From Brevibacillus sedimenti (GTDB taxonomy: Bacteria > Bacillota > Bacilli > Brevibacillales > Brevibacillaceae): a DNA stretch of 64,000 bases. The stretch is from positions 1,390,001 through 1,454,000 of the forward strand of contig NZ_CP064048.1 of the NCBI RefSeq assembly GCF_020923495.1, in the 5' to 3' direction. The notes beneath the pieces were generated by a model. It saw only the letters and a list, made by a program, of their open reading frames with translations, did no database searches and was not told the origin of the DNA. Positions 25,389-35,767 of the stretch are shown here, one piece after another. Position numbers and translations under genes: made by a program. Position 1 is the stretch's first letter. The number at the start of each line of letters is the position of its first letter.

Positions 25389-27071
25389 ATGGCGAAACCA
25401 TGGTGGAAAAAGGCGGTCGTGTATCAAATCTATCCGAAAAGCTTCATGGATACCACCGGCAGCGGTACCGGCGATCTGCAGGGAATCATCGAAAAACTGG
25501 ATTACCTGCAGGAACTGGGCGTCGACGTGATTTGGCTGACCCCCATCTACCCGTCGCCGCAGAGAGACAACGGGTACGACATCAGCGATTACTGCGATAT
25601 CAATCCCGCGTACGGTACGATGGAAACGTTCGAGCGGCTGCTGCAGGAGGCCCATGCCCGGAACATCCGGGTCATCATGGACATAGTCGTGAACCACACC
25701 TCGACCGAACACCCGTGGTTTCGTGAAGCGTCCAGCTCCAAACAGAGCCCGTACCGCGACTATTACATCTGGAAGGACGGGAAAAACGGCGGTGCGCCCA
25801 ACAACTGGCGCTCCAAGTTCGGCGGCAGCGCCTGGCAGTACGACGAGACCACGGGGCAGTACTATTTGCATCTGTTCGACGTCACCCAGGCGGATTTGAA
25901 CTGGGAAAACCCCAAACTGCGCCAGCAGGTCTACGAAATGATGAACTTCTGGCTGGACAAAGGCGTGGACGGGTTTCGCCTGGATGTGATCAACCTGATC
26001 TCCAAAGACCAGCGCTTTCCCGATGACACGCTGGAGACGCCGATGGACGACGGCCGCAAGTATTACACGGACGGCCCGCGGATTCACGAGTTTTTGAAAG
26101 AGATGAATCGTCACGTGTTCGCCAGGAAGCCTGACCTCCTCACCGTGGGCGAGATGTCGTCCACCTCGATCGAAAACTGCGTGAAGTATACCCGGCCGGA
26201 CGAACACGAACTGAACATGGTGTTCAGCTTCCACCACCTCAAGGTGGATTATCCCAATGGAGAGAAGTGGGCGCTGGCCGACTTTGACTTTCTCCAACTG
26301 AAAAAAATCCTCGGCGAGTGGCAGTACGGCATGCAGAGCGGCGGAGGCTGGAATGCGCTGTTCTGGTGCAATCACGACCAGCCGAGGGCGATCTCCCGAT
26401 TTGGAAACGACCGGGAGTATCACCGGGAATCGGCGAAAATGCTGGCGACCACGATTCACCTCATGCAGGGCACCCCGTACATCTACCAGGGGGAGGAAAT
26501 CGGCATGACCAACCCCTATTTTGACGAGATTTCCGCGTACCGGGATGTCGAGTCGATCAACGCCTACCGCCAGCTTCAGGAGCAAGGGAAGCAGGAGCAG
26601 GAAATCCTGGCCATTCTGCAGCAAAAATCACGGGACAACGGGCGCACGCCCATGCAGTGGGATGACAGTCCGCATGCCGGGTTCACGTCGGGAACCCCCT
26701 GGATCAACGTGGCACCGAACTACAAGGAGATCAACGTGAAGCGCGCGCTTGAAGACGAGGACTCCGTTTTTTACCACTACAAAAAGCTGATCCAGCTGCG
26801 GAAGACATATGATGTCATCGCGTACGGCGATTTTCGGATGATTCTGGACGATCATCCGCAAATCTTTGCGTATCTGCGGACGTACGGAAACGAAACCCTC
26901 CTGGTGGTAAACAACTTCTACGCCAGCGAGACGTCTTTTGCGCTGCCCGACGATATTCGTCTGGCAGGGGAGCCCACCCTGCTGTTGTCCAACTACCGGG
27001 ACACGGGGCTTCACGTCCGTTCGCTGTCTCTGCGGCCGTACGAATCGGCTGTCTTTTACTTCGCCGGTTAA
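25389..27071 (+). CDS. treA: Trehalose-6-phosphate hydrolase (phospho-alpha-1,1-glucosidase)
   Basis: This is a 560-residue GH13 enzyme that splits trehalose 6-phosphate into glucose and glucose 6-phosphate in the cytoplasm. It starts with the family pattern WWKKAVVYQIYPKSFMDT. The catalytic nucleophile Asp is in GVDGFRLDVINL, the acid/base Glu in LLTVGEMSS, and the third acidic residue in WCNHDQPRAI. Related oligo-1,6-glucosidases share these motifs, so specificity rests mainly on operon context with treR and treP. AAAAGGAG lies about 9 bases before the ATG. Confidence 0.92.
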   Translation: MAKPWWKKAVVYQIYPKSFMDTTGSGTGDLQGIIEKLDYLQELGVDVIWLTPIYPSPQRDNGYDISDYCDINPAYGTMETFERLLQEAHARNIRVIMDIVVNHTSTEHPWFREASSSKQSPYRDYYIWKDGKNGGAPNNWRSKFGGSAWQYDETTGQYYLHLFDVTQADLNWENPKLRQQVYEMMNFWLDKGVDGFRLDVINLISKDQRFPDDTLETPMDDGRKYYTDGPRIHEFLKEMNRHVFARKPDLLTVGEMSSTSIENCVKYTRPDEHELNMVFSFHHLKVDYPNGEKWALADFDFLQLKKILGEWQYGMQSGGGWNALFWCNHDQPRAISRFGNDREYHRESAKMLATTIHLMQGTPYIYQGEEIGMTNPYFDEISAYRDVESINAYRQLQEQGKQEQEILAILQQKSRDNGRTPMQWDDSPHAGFTSGTPWINVAPNYKEINVKRALEDEDSVFYHYKKLIQLRKTYDVIAYGDFRMILDDHPQIFAYLRTYGNETLLVVNNFYASETSFALPDDIRLAGEPTLLLSNYRDTGLHVRSLSLRPYESAVFYFAG

Positions 27072-27084
27072 GGGGGGACGACTG

Positions 27085-27981
27085 GTGACGAATACCGTGA
27101 CCAATGCCGAGAAACGCTGCCGGGTAAAGCTTATCGCGCTCGATATGGACGGGACCCTGCTGAACAGGCAGCACCAGGTGAGTGCAGAAAACGCCCGGGC
27201 GGTTCAACAAGCACAGAGCAGCGGCATCACAGTGGTTGTAGCGACCGGCCGATCGTACAAAGAAGCCCTGCCGCCGCTTGCGGCAGCCGGCATCACCTGT
27301 CCGGTCATCTGCGTGAACGGGGCGGAGGTGCGGAGCGAAACCGGGGAGATCGTCCGAAGTATGCCGATCCCCCCGCAGACGTATGAGGAAGCGGAGGCTA
27401 TCCTGCGGCAGGAAGACATGTATTACGAACTGTACACGAATCGGGGGACGTTTACGAACGACCGCGATAAGGCGTTTGCCGTCCTGCGTGCGTTTATCCA
27501 AAGCGCGTTTCCCGGCACGGATGAACAGACGATCCGTGCAGCGCATGAGCGTCGTTTTTCCGCCGGGGAACTCGCCCCTGTGGACTCGTACGCGTCCGTG
27601 CTCGGCCGATCCGGCGAGCACCTCTACAAATTAATGGTCTTCTCCAGGGAGGGGCAAAAGCTGGATCGTGTGTCCCGCAGACTGGCAGCCGTGAACGAGC
27701 TGGCCGTCAGTTCGTCGGCAGCAAACAACCTGGAAGTCACGCACAGGCTTGCGCAGAAGGGAATCGCGCTGCGGGAACTGGCGGACAGACTCGGCATTGC
27801 CCTGGAGGAGACGATGGCCATCGGTGACAGCTTCAACGACTTGTCGATGCTGCGCATCGTCGGCCTTGGCGTCGCGATGGGAAATGCCGATGACGAGATC
27901 AAGCGGGCCAGCGCTGTCGTGACCGACACCAACGATCAGCACGGCGTCGCTCGTGCGATTCGGGAATGGGCGCTTTTCTAG
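27085..27981 (+). CDS. Cof-type HAD hydrolase in the trehalose operon
   Basis: This is a 298-residue haloacid-dehalogenase phosphatase of the Cof/YidA subfamily. Motif I is LIALDMDGTLL, motif II ATGRS, and motif III/IV GDSFNDLSML with the invariant Lys before it; a C2-type cap lies in the middle. It probably dephosphorylates a sugar phosphate, which fits its place 13 bases after treA. The GTG at 27085 has AGGGGGGA 5 bases upstream; extending the frame upstream would only overlap treA. The real substrate is not visible. Confidence 0.85.
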   Translation: MTNTVTNAEKRCRVKLIALDMDGTLLNRQHQVSAENARAVQQAQSSGITVVVATGRSYKEALPPLAAAGITCPVICVNGAEVRSETGEIVRSMPIPPQTYEEAEAILRQEDMYYELYTNRGTFTNDRDKAFAVLRAFIQSAFPGTDEQTIRAAHERRFSAGELAPVDSYASVLGRSGEHLYKLMVFSREGQKLDRVSRRLAAVNELAVSSSAANNLEVTHRLAQKGIALRELADRLGIALEETMAIGDSFNDLSMLRIVGLGVAMGNADDEIKRASAVVTDTNDQHGVARAIREWALF

Positions 27982-28008
27982 GCGGTCCAGCGTGCTGCGC
28001 TGGCCGCC
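27981..28008 (+). other. GC-rich hairpin after the HAD gene
   Basis: GGCGGTCCAGCG pairs with CGCTGGCCGCC around a short loop immediately after the stop codon. No T run follows. It may protect or end the trehalose operon mRNA together with the terminator at 28162. The rest of 28009-28160 holds nothing I can name. Confidence 0.5.
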
Positions 28009-28161
28009 CGCCCTTGGGGGCGAGGGTGAAAGGGAGGCGAACTTTAATCTACATGAATCCCTCCATTCCAATGCCGGAGATGATGTAAATATCAGAAAGA
28101 CGGCATTATCACGATCTCCAGAAACTGCGCTGCAAGCTGATCAGAGTATTGCCTGTGTGAC

Positions 28162-28191
28162 TGCGGGAGGAACGGCTCCGCTTTTTTTTTT
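28162..28191 (+). terminator. Rho-independent terminator before mglB
   Basis: GCGGGAG pairs with CTCCGC (one bulge), followed by ten T residues. Confidence 0.75.
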
Positions 28192-28252
28192 GTCGAAAAG
28201 TTTCCTGAGAATTTTGATAGAAATTCACATGATTTTTTATTAATTTTTCGTT

Positions 28253-28266
28253 TGCAATCGCTTACA
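28253..28266 (+). promoter_or_regulatory. cre-like site upstream of mglB
   Basis: TGCAATCGCTTACA matches the CcpA consensus TGWAANCGNTNWCA except at the third base. Catabolite repression of the galactoside transporter is plausible. Confidence 0.6.
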
Positions 28267-28312
28267 TTGGAACAGTGGGCACCACCATAGAGCTCGAAAA
28301 GGGGGATTTCAG

Positions 28313-29356
28313 ATGAACAAGTTTGTTTCTACAGCGACAGCGGCCGTGCTGGCCCTTTCCATTGCCGGATGTTCGGGATCAGGCGGCTCCCAGCCGACAG
28401 CAGGCGAGGGAGGAGGAGGTGCTTCCACTCCCAAAATCGGTGTCGCCATCTACAAATTTGACGATACGTTCATGACAGGCGTGCGCAACGCCATCTCCCA
28501 AAGCGCGGAAGGGAAGGCCCAGGTCGACATCGTCGACAGCCAAAACTCCCAGCCGACGCAAAACGACAAGGTGGATCTGTTCATCACCAAAAAGGTCAAC
28601 GCGCTGGCCATCAACCCGGTTGACCGCACTGCAGCCGGCGTCATTATTGACAAAGCCAAGCAGGCCAACATTCCGGTAGTCTTTTTCAACCGGGAACCGA
28701 TGCCGGAGGACATGCAGAAATGGGATAAGGTGTACTACGTCGGGGCCAAGGCGGAAGAGTCCGGTACCATTGCCGGTCAGATCATTGCCGACTACTGGAA
28801 AGCCCATCCCGAAGCGGACAAGAACAAGGACGGCGTCCTGCAGTACGTCATGCTGAAGGGAGAACCGGGGCATCAGGATGCCGAACTGCGCACCAAGTAC
28901 TCGGTGAAGGCGATTGAGGACGCCGGGATCAAGGTGGAAAAAGTGGCGGAAGACACGGCGATGTGGGACCGCGTGAAAGGCCAGGAAAAAATGGCGGCGT
29001 TCCTCGCTTCTGCGGGAGACAAGATTGAAGCCGTACTTGCCAACAACGACGACATGGCGCTTGGTGCGATCGAGGCGTTGAAGGCGGCCGGGTACTTCAA
29101 AGACAACAAGTACATCCCTGTCGTAGGCGTGGATGCGACGGCACCGGCCTTGAAGGAGCTGGAAAACGGCACGCTGCTGGGTACCGTCCTGAACGACGCG
29201 AAAAACCAGGGGCAAGCCACCCTCAACATCGCCGCCGTGCTGGCGCAAGGTCAAACGCCGACCAAAGAAAACACCGGGTACGAGATTACTGACGGCAAGT
29301 ACGTCTGGATTCCGTACAAGAAAATCACCAAGGAAAACATGGACGAGGCGAAATAA
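28313..29356 (+). CDS. mglB: Galactose/methyl-galactoside ABC transporter, substrate-binding lipoprotein
   Basis: This is a 347-residue lipoprotein with lipobox IAGC near residue 20 and a Gly/Ser-rich linker before the binding domain. The type I periplasmic-binding fold shows GVAIYKFDDTFMTGVRN, ALAINPVDRTAAG, VFFNREP, and a Ca2+-loop-like DKNKDGVLQYV characteristic of glucose/galactose-binding proteins. It is followed after a hairpin by the ATPase and permease genes, so it delivers hexoses such as galactose to MglAC. A cre-like site lies upstream. The exact sugar is inferred. Confidence 0.9.
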   Translation: MNKFVSTATAAVLALSIAGCSGSGGSQPTAGEGGGGASTPKIGVAIYKFDDTFMTGVRNAISQSAEGKAQVDIVDSQNSQPTQNDKVDLFITKKVNALAINPVDRTAAGVIIDKAKQANIPVVFFNREPMPEDMQKWDKVYYVGAKAEESGTIAGQIIADYWKAHPEADKNKDGVLQYVMLKGEPGHQDAELRTKYSVKAIEDAGIKVEKVAEDTAMWDRVKGQEKMAAFLASAGDKIEAVLANNDDMALGAIEALKAAGYFKDNKYIPVVGVDATAPALKELENGTLLGTVLNDAKNQGQATLNIAAVLAQGQTPTKENTGYEITDGKYVWIPYKKITKENMDEAK

Positions 29357-29374
29357 GACTCTCTGCCGGTGCCC

Positions 29375-29400
29375 GAAGGCTTGGCAATCGCCAAGTCTTC
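29375..29400 (+). other. Intercistronic hairpin mglB-mglA
   Basis: GAAGGCTTGGC pairs with GCCAAGTCTTC around AATC. A weak T-rich stretch follows. Such hairpins after the binding-protein gene commonly raise its expression over the ATPase and permease. Confidence 0.6.
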
Positions 29401-29439
29401 TTTACATTCCATATAAGACTAGCGGGGGAGGGACATGCC

Positions 29440-30960
29440 ATGACGAATAACGGTTATGTATTGGAAATGATCAACATCTCCAAGGAATTCCCGGGGGTCA
29501 AGGCACTGGACGGCGTTACGCTGAGGGTAAGGCCCGGCACTGTTCACGCGCTGATGGGGGAAAACGGTGCGGGAAAATCGACGCTGATGAAGTGCCTGTT
29601 CGGCATCTACAAGCCGGACGGGGGCGAGATTCTGCTTGACGGCAAAAAGGCGGTGATCAACAACGCCAAGGATGCGCTGGAGAATGGCATCGCGATGATT
29701 CATCAGGAGCTTCACCCCGTTCCGTATCGCAACGTAATGGAAAACATCTGGCTCGGTCGGTTCCCGGTCAAACAATTCGGCCCGTTCGCATTTGTCGACG
29801 AGAAAAAGATGTACCAAGACACAAAGGCGCTGTTTGCCGATCTGGGCCTGGAACTGGATCCCCGCGAGGTTGTGAAAAACCTGTCCGTCTCCAAGGTGCA
29901 GTCGCTGGAGATTGCCAAAGCGGTCTCCTACCGCTCCCGCGTGATCGTGATGGATGAACCGACCTCATCGCTCACGGGCAACGAAGTGGAGCAGTTGTTC
30001 CGGATCATCGCCGAGCTGAAGAGCCGGGGCGTGGCGATCATTTACATTTCCCACAAGATGGAGGAAATCCTGCGCATCTCTGACGAGGTGACGATCATGC
30101 GGGACGGCAAGCTGATCGGCACATGGCCGGCAGAGGAGCTGACCACCGACCTGATCATATCGCGCATGGTCGGCCGCGACCTCACCCAGCGTTTCCCCAA
30201 GCGGGAGAATGTGCCGGGAGACGTGGTGCTGAAGGTGGAGGGGTTGACATCGCCGCATGCCCATTCCTTCAAGAACGTGTCCTTTGAGCTGAGAAAAGGA
30301 GAGATTTTGGGGATCGGCGGGCTGGTCGGCTCGCAGCGGACGGAGCTGGTCGAGGCGCTGTTCGGGCTGCGGGCAGTCTCGTCGGGACGGATGTTCATCC
30401 ACGGCAAAGAGGTGAAAATCAAATCGCCAATCGAGGCCAAAAAACACAAGATGGCGCTTTTGACGGAGGAGCGGCGCGTCACCGGCATTTTTCCGGTGCT
30501 GTCCATCCTGGAAAACGCTCTCATCGCCAACCTGTCCCGGTATGAGAAGCCTTATCTGCTGCTTGACGAGAAAAAGCGGAAGGAAGAAGCGAGCAAAAGC
30601 ATTGAACTGCTTCGGGTAAAAACGCCCTCCCTGAAGCAGCAGATCAAAAATCTGTCCGGCGGAAACCAGCAAAAGGTGCTGCTGGCCCGCTGGCTGCTGA
30701 CCGAGCCGGACATTCTGCTGCTGGACGAACCGACGCGGGGGATCGACGTCGGAGCCAAGTACGAAATCTACTCCATTATTGCCGAATTGGCCAAAGCAGG
30801 AAAGAGCATTATCATGATCTCTTCCGAAATGCCTGAACTTCTGGGTATGTCGGATCGGATCATGGTCATGTGCGAAGGGCGCCTCTCCGGTTTTCTCGAC
30901 GGGAAAGAGGCGTCAGAGGAACAGGTGATGCGCCTCGCTACAGCGTACATGGCGGGGTAG
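29440..30960 (+). CDS. mglA: Sugar ABC transporter ATPase (two ATP-binding domains)
   Basis: This is a 506-residue ATPase with two fused nucleotide-binding domains. The first has Walker A GENGAGKST, signature LSVSKVQ and Walker B VIVMDEPTSSL. The second has a degenerate Walker A region (GGLVGSQRTEL), signature LSGGNQQKV and Walker B ILLLDEPTRGIDVG. This arrangement is typical of ribose/galactose importers (MglA, RbsA). It lies between mglB and the permease gene, with 15 bases to the latter. Confidence 0.93.
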   Translation: MTNNGYVLEMINISKEFPGVKALDGVTLRVRPGTVHALMGENGAGKSTLMKCLFGIYKPDGGEILLDGKKAVINNAKDALENGIAMIHQELHPVPYRNVMENIWLGRFPVKQFGPFAFVDEKKMYQDTKALFADLGLELDPREVVKNLSVSKVQSLEIAKAVSYRSRVIVMDEPTSSLTGNEVEQLFRIIAELKSRGVAIIYISHKMEEILRISDEVTIMRDGKLIGTWPAEELTTDLIISRMVGRDLTQRFPKRENVPGDVVLKVEGLTSPHAHSFKNVSFELRKGEILGIGGLVGSQRTELVEALFGLRAVSSGRMFIHGKEVKIKSPIEAKKHKMALLTEERRVTGIFPVLSILENALIANLSRYEKPYLLLDEKKRKEEASKSIELLRVKTPSLKQQIKNLSGGNQQKVLLARWLLTEPDILLLDEPTRGIDVGAKYEIYSIIAELAKAGKSIIMISSEMPELLGMSDRIMVMCEGRLSGFLDGKEASEEQVMRLATAYMAG

Positions 30961-30975
30961 AGGAGGAGAGAAACC

Positions 30976-31991
30976 ATGAGTAAACTGAAAGCGACATCCA
31001 TACGTGAATTTTGCACGCAAAACGCTATCTACATCGTGCTGGTGGCGCTAATCGTGGGAATTGCCATCTACGACAGCCAATTTTTATCTGTGACCACCAT
31101 TCGCGACATTTTGCTGCAGTCTTCCACCCGGGCAATCATTGCCCTGGGCGCGGCGTTTGTGCTGATCACGGGGGGCGTCGATCTCTCGGCGGGACGCGTA
31201 GTGGGACTGACGGCGGTGCTGTCTGCCTCCATGCTGCAAATGCAGGATTATCCGCGCCGCTTCTTTCCGGATCTGCCTGACATGCCGCTGGTGGTGCCTG
31301 TGCTCCTGGCGATTTTGGCGGGTCTTGTCGTGGGGCTGATCAACGGGGTGATCGTGGCCAAGTTCAGCGTCCCGCCGTTTATCGCCACCTTGGGCACCAT
31401 GGTCATCGTCTACGGGGCAAACTCCATCTACTTTGACATGGAGCCAAACGAATCGCAGCCGATTGGCGGCTTGCGGCAGGATTTCAGCCAACTCGGCACC
31501 GGGTACATCGGTTCCGGACCCTACTCGATTCCCTACATTGTCATTATTGCGATCGTCGTGTCCATTCTGGTATGGGTGATTTTCAACAAGACCCGGCTAG
31601 GTAAAAACATGTACGCGATCGGCGGCAACATGCAGGCGGCGACCGTATCGGGCATCAACGTGGGGCTGAACCTGATCATCATCTACGCCATCGCCGGGGC
31701 GCTGTATGGTCTGGCAGGGGTGCTCGAAGCAGCGAGAACAGGCGGGGCTACCAACAACTACGGCAACATGTACGAGTTGGATGCGATTGCTGCCTGCGTC
31801 GTGGGGGAGTCTCCACGTCGGGCGGTATCGGGACAGTGCAAGGCGTTCTGGCAGGGGTGCTCATCTTTGGCGTGATCAACTACGGTCTTACCTTCATCGG
31901 CGTCAATCCGTACTGGCAGTTGATTATCAAGGGATTGATTATCGTGGCCGCAGTCGCCTTTGACATTCGCAAATATCTGGCGAAACGGTAA
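30976..31991 (+). pseudogene. mglC: Galactoside ABC permease, frameshifted near the C terminus
   Basis: This is the BPD_transp_2-type membrane permease of the mgl system, about 338 residues if corrected, with eight or more hydrophobic segments and family motifs ITGGVDLSAGRVVGL, PPFIATLGTMVI and IGGNMQAATVSGI. The frame breaks at the G run 31803-31807. One extra G would give CVVGGVSTSGGIGTVQG and restore the normal C terminus (GVLIFGVINYGLTF through DIRKYLAKR) ending at 31991. As given, the protein loses its last helix or two and gains a short foreign tail. This may be a real deletion or a sequencing error; all the rest of the operon looks intact. Confidence 0.88.
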
Positions 31992-32084
31992 CCGGTCGAT
32001 CAATATCGGAAGCGGAGCGAAGCCCCGCACAATGGATAAGCCTGTGGCGTATAAGTAGAAGGCAAGGGAAAAGAGGTGACTCCA

Positions 32085-32744
32085 TTGAGCGGCTGGTTTT
32101 CGCTCCTTCTTGTCTCCCTGGCGATCAGCATGGACAGTGTCAGCGTCGGGATGACGTACGGACTTCGGAACATGCGGATGCCGTTTCTCTCGCTTGTCGT
32201 CGTGGCAGGCTGTTCGTTTTCCGTCGTCTACGCGGTGATGACGGTCGGGTCCACCCTCACGTTCTGGCTGTCCCCGGAGTGGGGCAAACGGGTGGGGGCG
32301 GCTGTGTTGGTGGGGCTGGGGCTGTTCACGCTGTGGCGGCTGTTCTCTCCCCGTGCCGACAGCACCAGTCAGGACGACGACCATCGTCAAAAGGAAGCCG
32401 AGCAGGCGCTGGTTTCCCAGTTTCGCGCGTTTGGATTGATCATCCAGATTTTGCGGGACCCGTCCCGGGCGGACGCAGACCGCTCCGGCCACATCATGGG
32501 CTGGGAGGCGGTCATGCTGGGCCTGGCGCTGTCGCTGGATGCGTTTGGCGCCGGCATCAGCCTGGCGTTTTTCGGCTATCCGCCGCTGTCGGTCGCCTTG
32601 TGCATCGCGGTCATGAGCGCCGCGCTGCTCGCCTTGGGCATCGCCCTGGGCCGCCGCGCCGGTCAAACCCGCTGGCTTTCTCGCCTGACCTGGCTGCCGC
32701 CGATCCTGTTGATCTGTATCGGATTGGCCAAGAGCATCACATAG
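32085..32744 (+). CDS. ytaF: YtaF-like membrane protein (MntP superfamily)
   Basis: This is a 219-residue membrane protein with six predicted helices in two similar halves. Each half carries a conserved Asp motif (LAISMDSVSVG and LALSLDAFGAG), as in the MntP manganese exporter superfamily. The central loop with DPSRADADRSGHI is typical of the sporulation membrane protein YtaF. TTG at 32085 is chosen because AGAGGTG lies 6 bases upstream; a GTG at 32076 lies inside that site. Transported ion and sporulation role are by family analogy. Confidence 0.82.
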   Translation: MSGWFSLLLVSLAISMDSVSVGMTYGLRNMRMPFLSLVVVAGCSFSVVYAVMTVGSTLTFWLSPEWGKRVGAAVLVGLGLFTLWRLFSPRADSTSQDDDHRQKEAEQALVSQFRAFGLIIQILRDPSRADADRSGHIMGWEAVMLGLALSLDAFGAGISLAFFGYPPLSVALCIAVMSAALLALGIALGRRAGQTRWLSRLTWLPPILLICIGLAKSIT

Positions 32745-32756
32745 TCCGGGAGATAC

Positions 32757-32793
32757 ACCCCGTCCTTCCCAAAATGGAGGACGGGGTTTTTTA
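32757..32793 (+). terminator. Rho-independent terminator after ytaF
   Basis: CCCCGTCCTTCC pairs with GGAGGACGGGG, followed by six T residues. Confidence 0.9.
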
Positions 32794-32953
32794 TGGCGAA
32801 AACGACGGCGGACATGGGTGACCGGCCGCAGTGGACACCTGCTGACAGACTTCATCTCAAGGGGCCGATCAGGCCGGCGATGGACGAGTGGGTTATTTTG
32901 AGGCTCGTCAGCATACATATGAGATGAAAGCGTAGGGGATGGAGGAGATTCAG

Positions 32954-35737
32954 GTGGACACACAGCCGAATCAAAAATGGTACATGCTGACGTCAGCGAA
33001 TGTGGCAGATGTGCTTGACAGCGACGCGGACCGCGGTTTGTCGCAAGAAGAAGCAAAGCGGCGGCTGTCCCGCTATGGCCCCAACCAGTTGGCGGACACG
33101 AAGCGAAAGCCGCTGTTCACTGTCCTGATCGACCAGTTCAAGGATTTCATGGTGCTGATCTTGTTTGGCGCCACGCTGATTTCGTACGCGCTGGGCGAGT
33201 ACCTCGACGCCATCACGATCATCGCCATTATTTTCATCAACGGGTTGCTGGGCTTCATCCAGGAAGCCAAGGCGGAGCGTTCGCTGCAGGCGCTCAAAGA
33301 ACTGGCATCCCCAATGGCACGGGTGGTGCGCGACGGTCAGGTGCACATGATTCCCGCATCTCGGCTGGTTCCGGGCGATCTGGTGCTGCTGGAGGCGGGG
33401 GATAGGGTGCCGGCAGACATGCGGCTGTTTGAAGCCAACCGACTGGAGATCGAAGAGTCGGCGCTGACCGGGGAATCGGTGCCGGCCGGCAAGACGGCCA
33501 AAACGCTGTCTCCGGCGGGCGGGGAGAACATTCCGCTGGGCGATCAGAAAAACATGGCGTTCATGGGCACGATGGTGACGGGAGGGACCGGACGGGGAGT
33601 GGTGGTCTCTACCGGGATGGAAACGGAAATCGGCAAGATCGCCCATCTGATGAACGCGGCAGAGGAGATGGGGACCCCGCTGCAGCACCGCCTGGAACAA
33701 ATGGGAAAAATCCTCGTGGTGGTCGCCGTCCTGTTGACACTGGTCGTCATTGGGGCAGGCGTATGGCACGGGCACGACCTGTTTACCATGTTCCTTGCCG
33801 GAGTCAGCCTGGCAGTCGCGGCGATTCCCGAAGGACTGCCGGCTATCGTCACGATCGCGCTGGCGTTGGGCGTTCAGCGGATGATCAAGCGCAATGCCAT
33901 CGTCCGCAAGCTGCCGTCGGTGGAAACGCTGGGCTGCGCCTCCGTCATCTGCTCCGACAAAACCGGGACACTGACGCAGAATAAAATGACCGTTACCCGG
34001 GTGTGGCACAGCAATACAGTCTACGAGGTGACAGGCAGCGGCTACGAACCGGAGGGGGTGTTTCTCCTGGGCGGTCGGCAGGTGTCTCCTGCCCGCGACG
34101 CAGGGCTGTCCTACATCCTGCGGATCGCCGATCGCTGCAACAACGCCCGGCTGTCCTGCGAGGACACGCGCAAGCTGCTCGGTATCGGCAAAACGGAGCG
34201 CCGGTGGCAGGTGGTGGGCGACCCGACGGAGGGAGCGCTCAAGGTGCTGGCCGCCAAAGGGCAGGGCGCGGAACGCGTGAAAAGCGGACAGCAGGAGACA
34301 CGTGTGGAGGAGCTGCCGTTTGACTCCGAGCGCAAAATGATGTCGGTGGTGGAAAAAAGTGCGGACGGCGGCTTCACGCTTTTGACCAAAGGAGCGGCGG
34401 AAGCGGTGCTGGCCCGCTGCAGCCACATCCTCTGGAACGGAGAGGTGCAGCCGCTGAGTGCGTCGCTTCGCCATCAGGTGCTGAACCAGACGGAAGAGAT
34501 GGCGTCACAGGCGCTGCGGGTGCTGGCATTCGCCTACAAAACACTGCAGGGGTATCGGCCGGGACATCCGTTGGGGGTGCTGGAGAGCGGCCTCGTCTTT
34601 GTCGGTCTGGCAGGCATGATCGACCCGCCGCGCGAAGAAGTGAAGTCGGCCATCGACCTGTGCCATCAGGCGGGGATCAAGACGGTGATGATCACCGGCG
34701 ACCACAGGGTGACGGCAGAAGCGATCGCCCGGCAGATCGGTCTCATGCGCGGGTACGGCCAGGTGATGGAAGGGCGCGAACTGGACAACATGAGCGACGA
34801 GCGTTTGGCTGAGATCGTGGAACAGGTCGCCGTGTACGCGCGCGTCTCGCCGGAACACAAGTTGCGGATTGTCCGCGCCCTGCAAAGCAAAGGCCACGTC
34901 GTCGCGATGACCGGGGACGGCGTAAACGACGCACCGGCTGTCAAGACGGCTGACATCGGCATCGCCATGGGCATCACCGGCACGGATGTGACCAAGGAAG
35001 CGGCCGATCTGGTGCTGCGGGACGACAATTTTGCCACCATTGTCGCCGCTGTGGAGGAAGGGCGCAACATCTACGACAACATCCGCAAATTTATCCGCTA
35101 TCTGCTCGCCTCCAACGTCGGGGAGATTCTCGTCATGTTTTTTGCCATGCTGCTCGGAATGCCCTTGCCGCTGGTGCCGATTCAGATATTGTGGGTCAAC
35201 CTCGTCACCGACGGTCTGCCGGCCATGGCGCTGGGCGTCGATCCGCCGGAAGCGGACACGATGTATCAGCGGCCGCGCCACAAGCATGAGAACATTTTTG
35301 GCCGGGGACTCGGGTGGAAGATCATCAGCCGCGGCTTCCTGATTGGGGGCATGACGCTGCTGTCTTTCTGGTTGACGCTCCGGGAAAACCCCGATGATCT
35401 GGTGCATGCGCAGACAGTCGCGTTTGTCACCCTGGTGATGGCCCAACTGATTCACGTGTTTGACTGCCGCAGCCAATACAGCGTGTTTCATCGCAACATC
35501 TTTGAGAACAAGTTCCTCGTCTGGGCGGTCCTTTCATCCGTGCTGCTGGTGCTGGGCGTGGTCTACATTGATGCGCTTCAGCCGATCTTTAAGACCACGG
35601 ATCTGTCTTTCCGCGATTGGGCGCTGATCCTCGTGGCAGCAGGCGTGCCAACGTTTGTCGCGGGCATTGGCGGGGCGCTGCGGAGCGGCCGGCCGCGGAG
35701 CACGGCAGAACGGTCGATGAGGGCGGTCCGTTCCTGA
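32954..35737 (+). CDS. Calcium-type P2A cation-transporting ATPase (YloB-like)
   Basis: This is a 927-residue P-type ATPase. In order it has an N-terminal cation-ATPase domain, the actuator motif [10 protein letters not shown], the membrane motif [20 protein letters not shown], the phosphorylated Asp in [31 protein letters not shown] and [11 protein letters not shown], and a C-terminal helix bundle ([20 protein letters not shown]). These match SERCA/PMCA-like bacterial Ca2+ pumps such as B. subtilis YloB, expressed in sporulation. The GTG start at 32954 has GGAGGAG 6 bases upstream; an ATG at 32939 lies too close to any such site. It precedes yunB by 30 bases, possibly as an operon. Confidence 0.92.
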   Translation: MDTQPNQKWYMLTSANVADVLDSDADRGLSQEEAKRRLSRYGPNQLADTKRKPLFTVLIDQFKDFMVLILFGATLISYALGEYLDAITIIAIIFINGLLGFIQEAKAERSLQALKELASPMARVVRDGQVHMIPASRLVPGDLVLLEAGDRVPADMRLFEANRLEIEESALTGESVPAGKTAKTLSPAGGENIPLGDQKNMAFMGTMVTGGTGRGVVVSTGMETEIGKIAHLMNAAEEMGTPLQHRLEQMGKILVVVAVLLTLVVIGAGVWHGHDLFTMFLAGVSLAVAAIPEGLPAIVTIALALGVQRMIKRNAIVRKLPSVETLGCASVICSDKTGTLTQNKMTVTRVWHSNTVYEVTGSGYEPEGVFLLGGRQVSPARDAGLSYILRIADRCNNARLSCEDTRKLLGIGKTERRWQVVGDPTEGALKVLAAKGQGAERVKSGQQETRVEELPFDSERKMMSVVEKSADGGFTLLTKGAAEAVLARCSHILWNGEVQPLSASLRHQVLNQTEEMASQALRVLAFAYKTLQGYRPGHPLGVLESGLVFVGLAGMIDPPREEVKSAIDLCHQAGIKTVMITGDHRVTAEAIARQIGLMRGYGQVMEGRELDNMSDERLAEIVEQVAVYARVSPEHKLRIVRALQSKGHVVAMTGDGVNDAPAVKTADIGIAMGITGTDVTKEAADLVLRDDNFATIVAAVEEGRNIYDNIRKFIRYLLASNVGEILVMFFAMLLGMPLPLVPIQILWVNLVTDGLPAMALGVDPPEADTMYQRPRHKHENIFGRGLGWKIISRGFLIGGMTLLSFWLTLRENPDDLVHAQTVAFVTLVMAQLIHVFDCRSQYSVFHRNIFENKFLVWAVLSSVLLVLGVVYIDALQPIFKTTDLSFRDWALILVAAGVPTFVAGIGGALRSGRPRSTAERSMRAVRS

Positions 35738-35767
35738 GAAGCATGTCAGATAGCGGGAGAGAACGAC

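Noticed and set aside
31758..33056. 432-codon minus-strand frame across the end of mglC, ytaF and the start of the P-type ATPase
   Set aside because: It is antisense to three supported genes and crosses a terminator; the composition is not protein-like.
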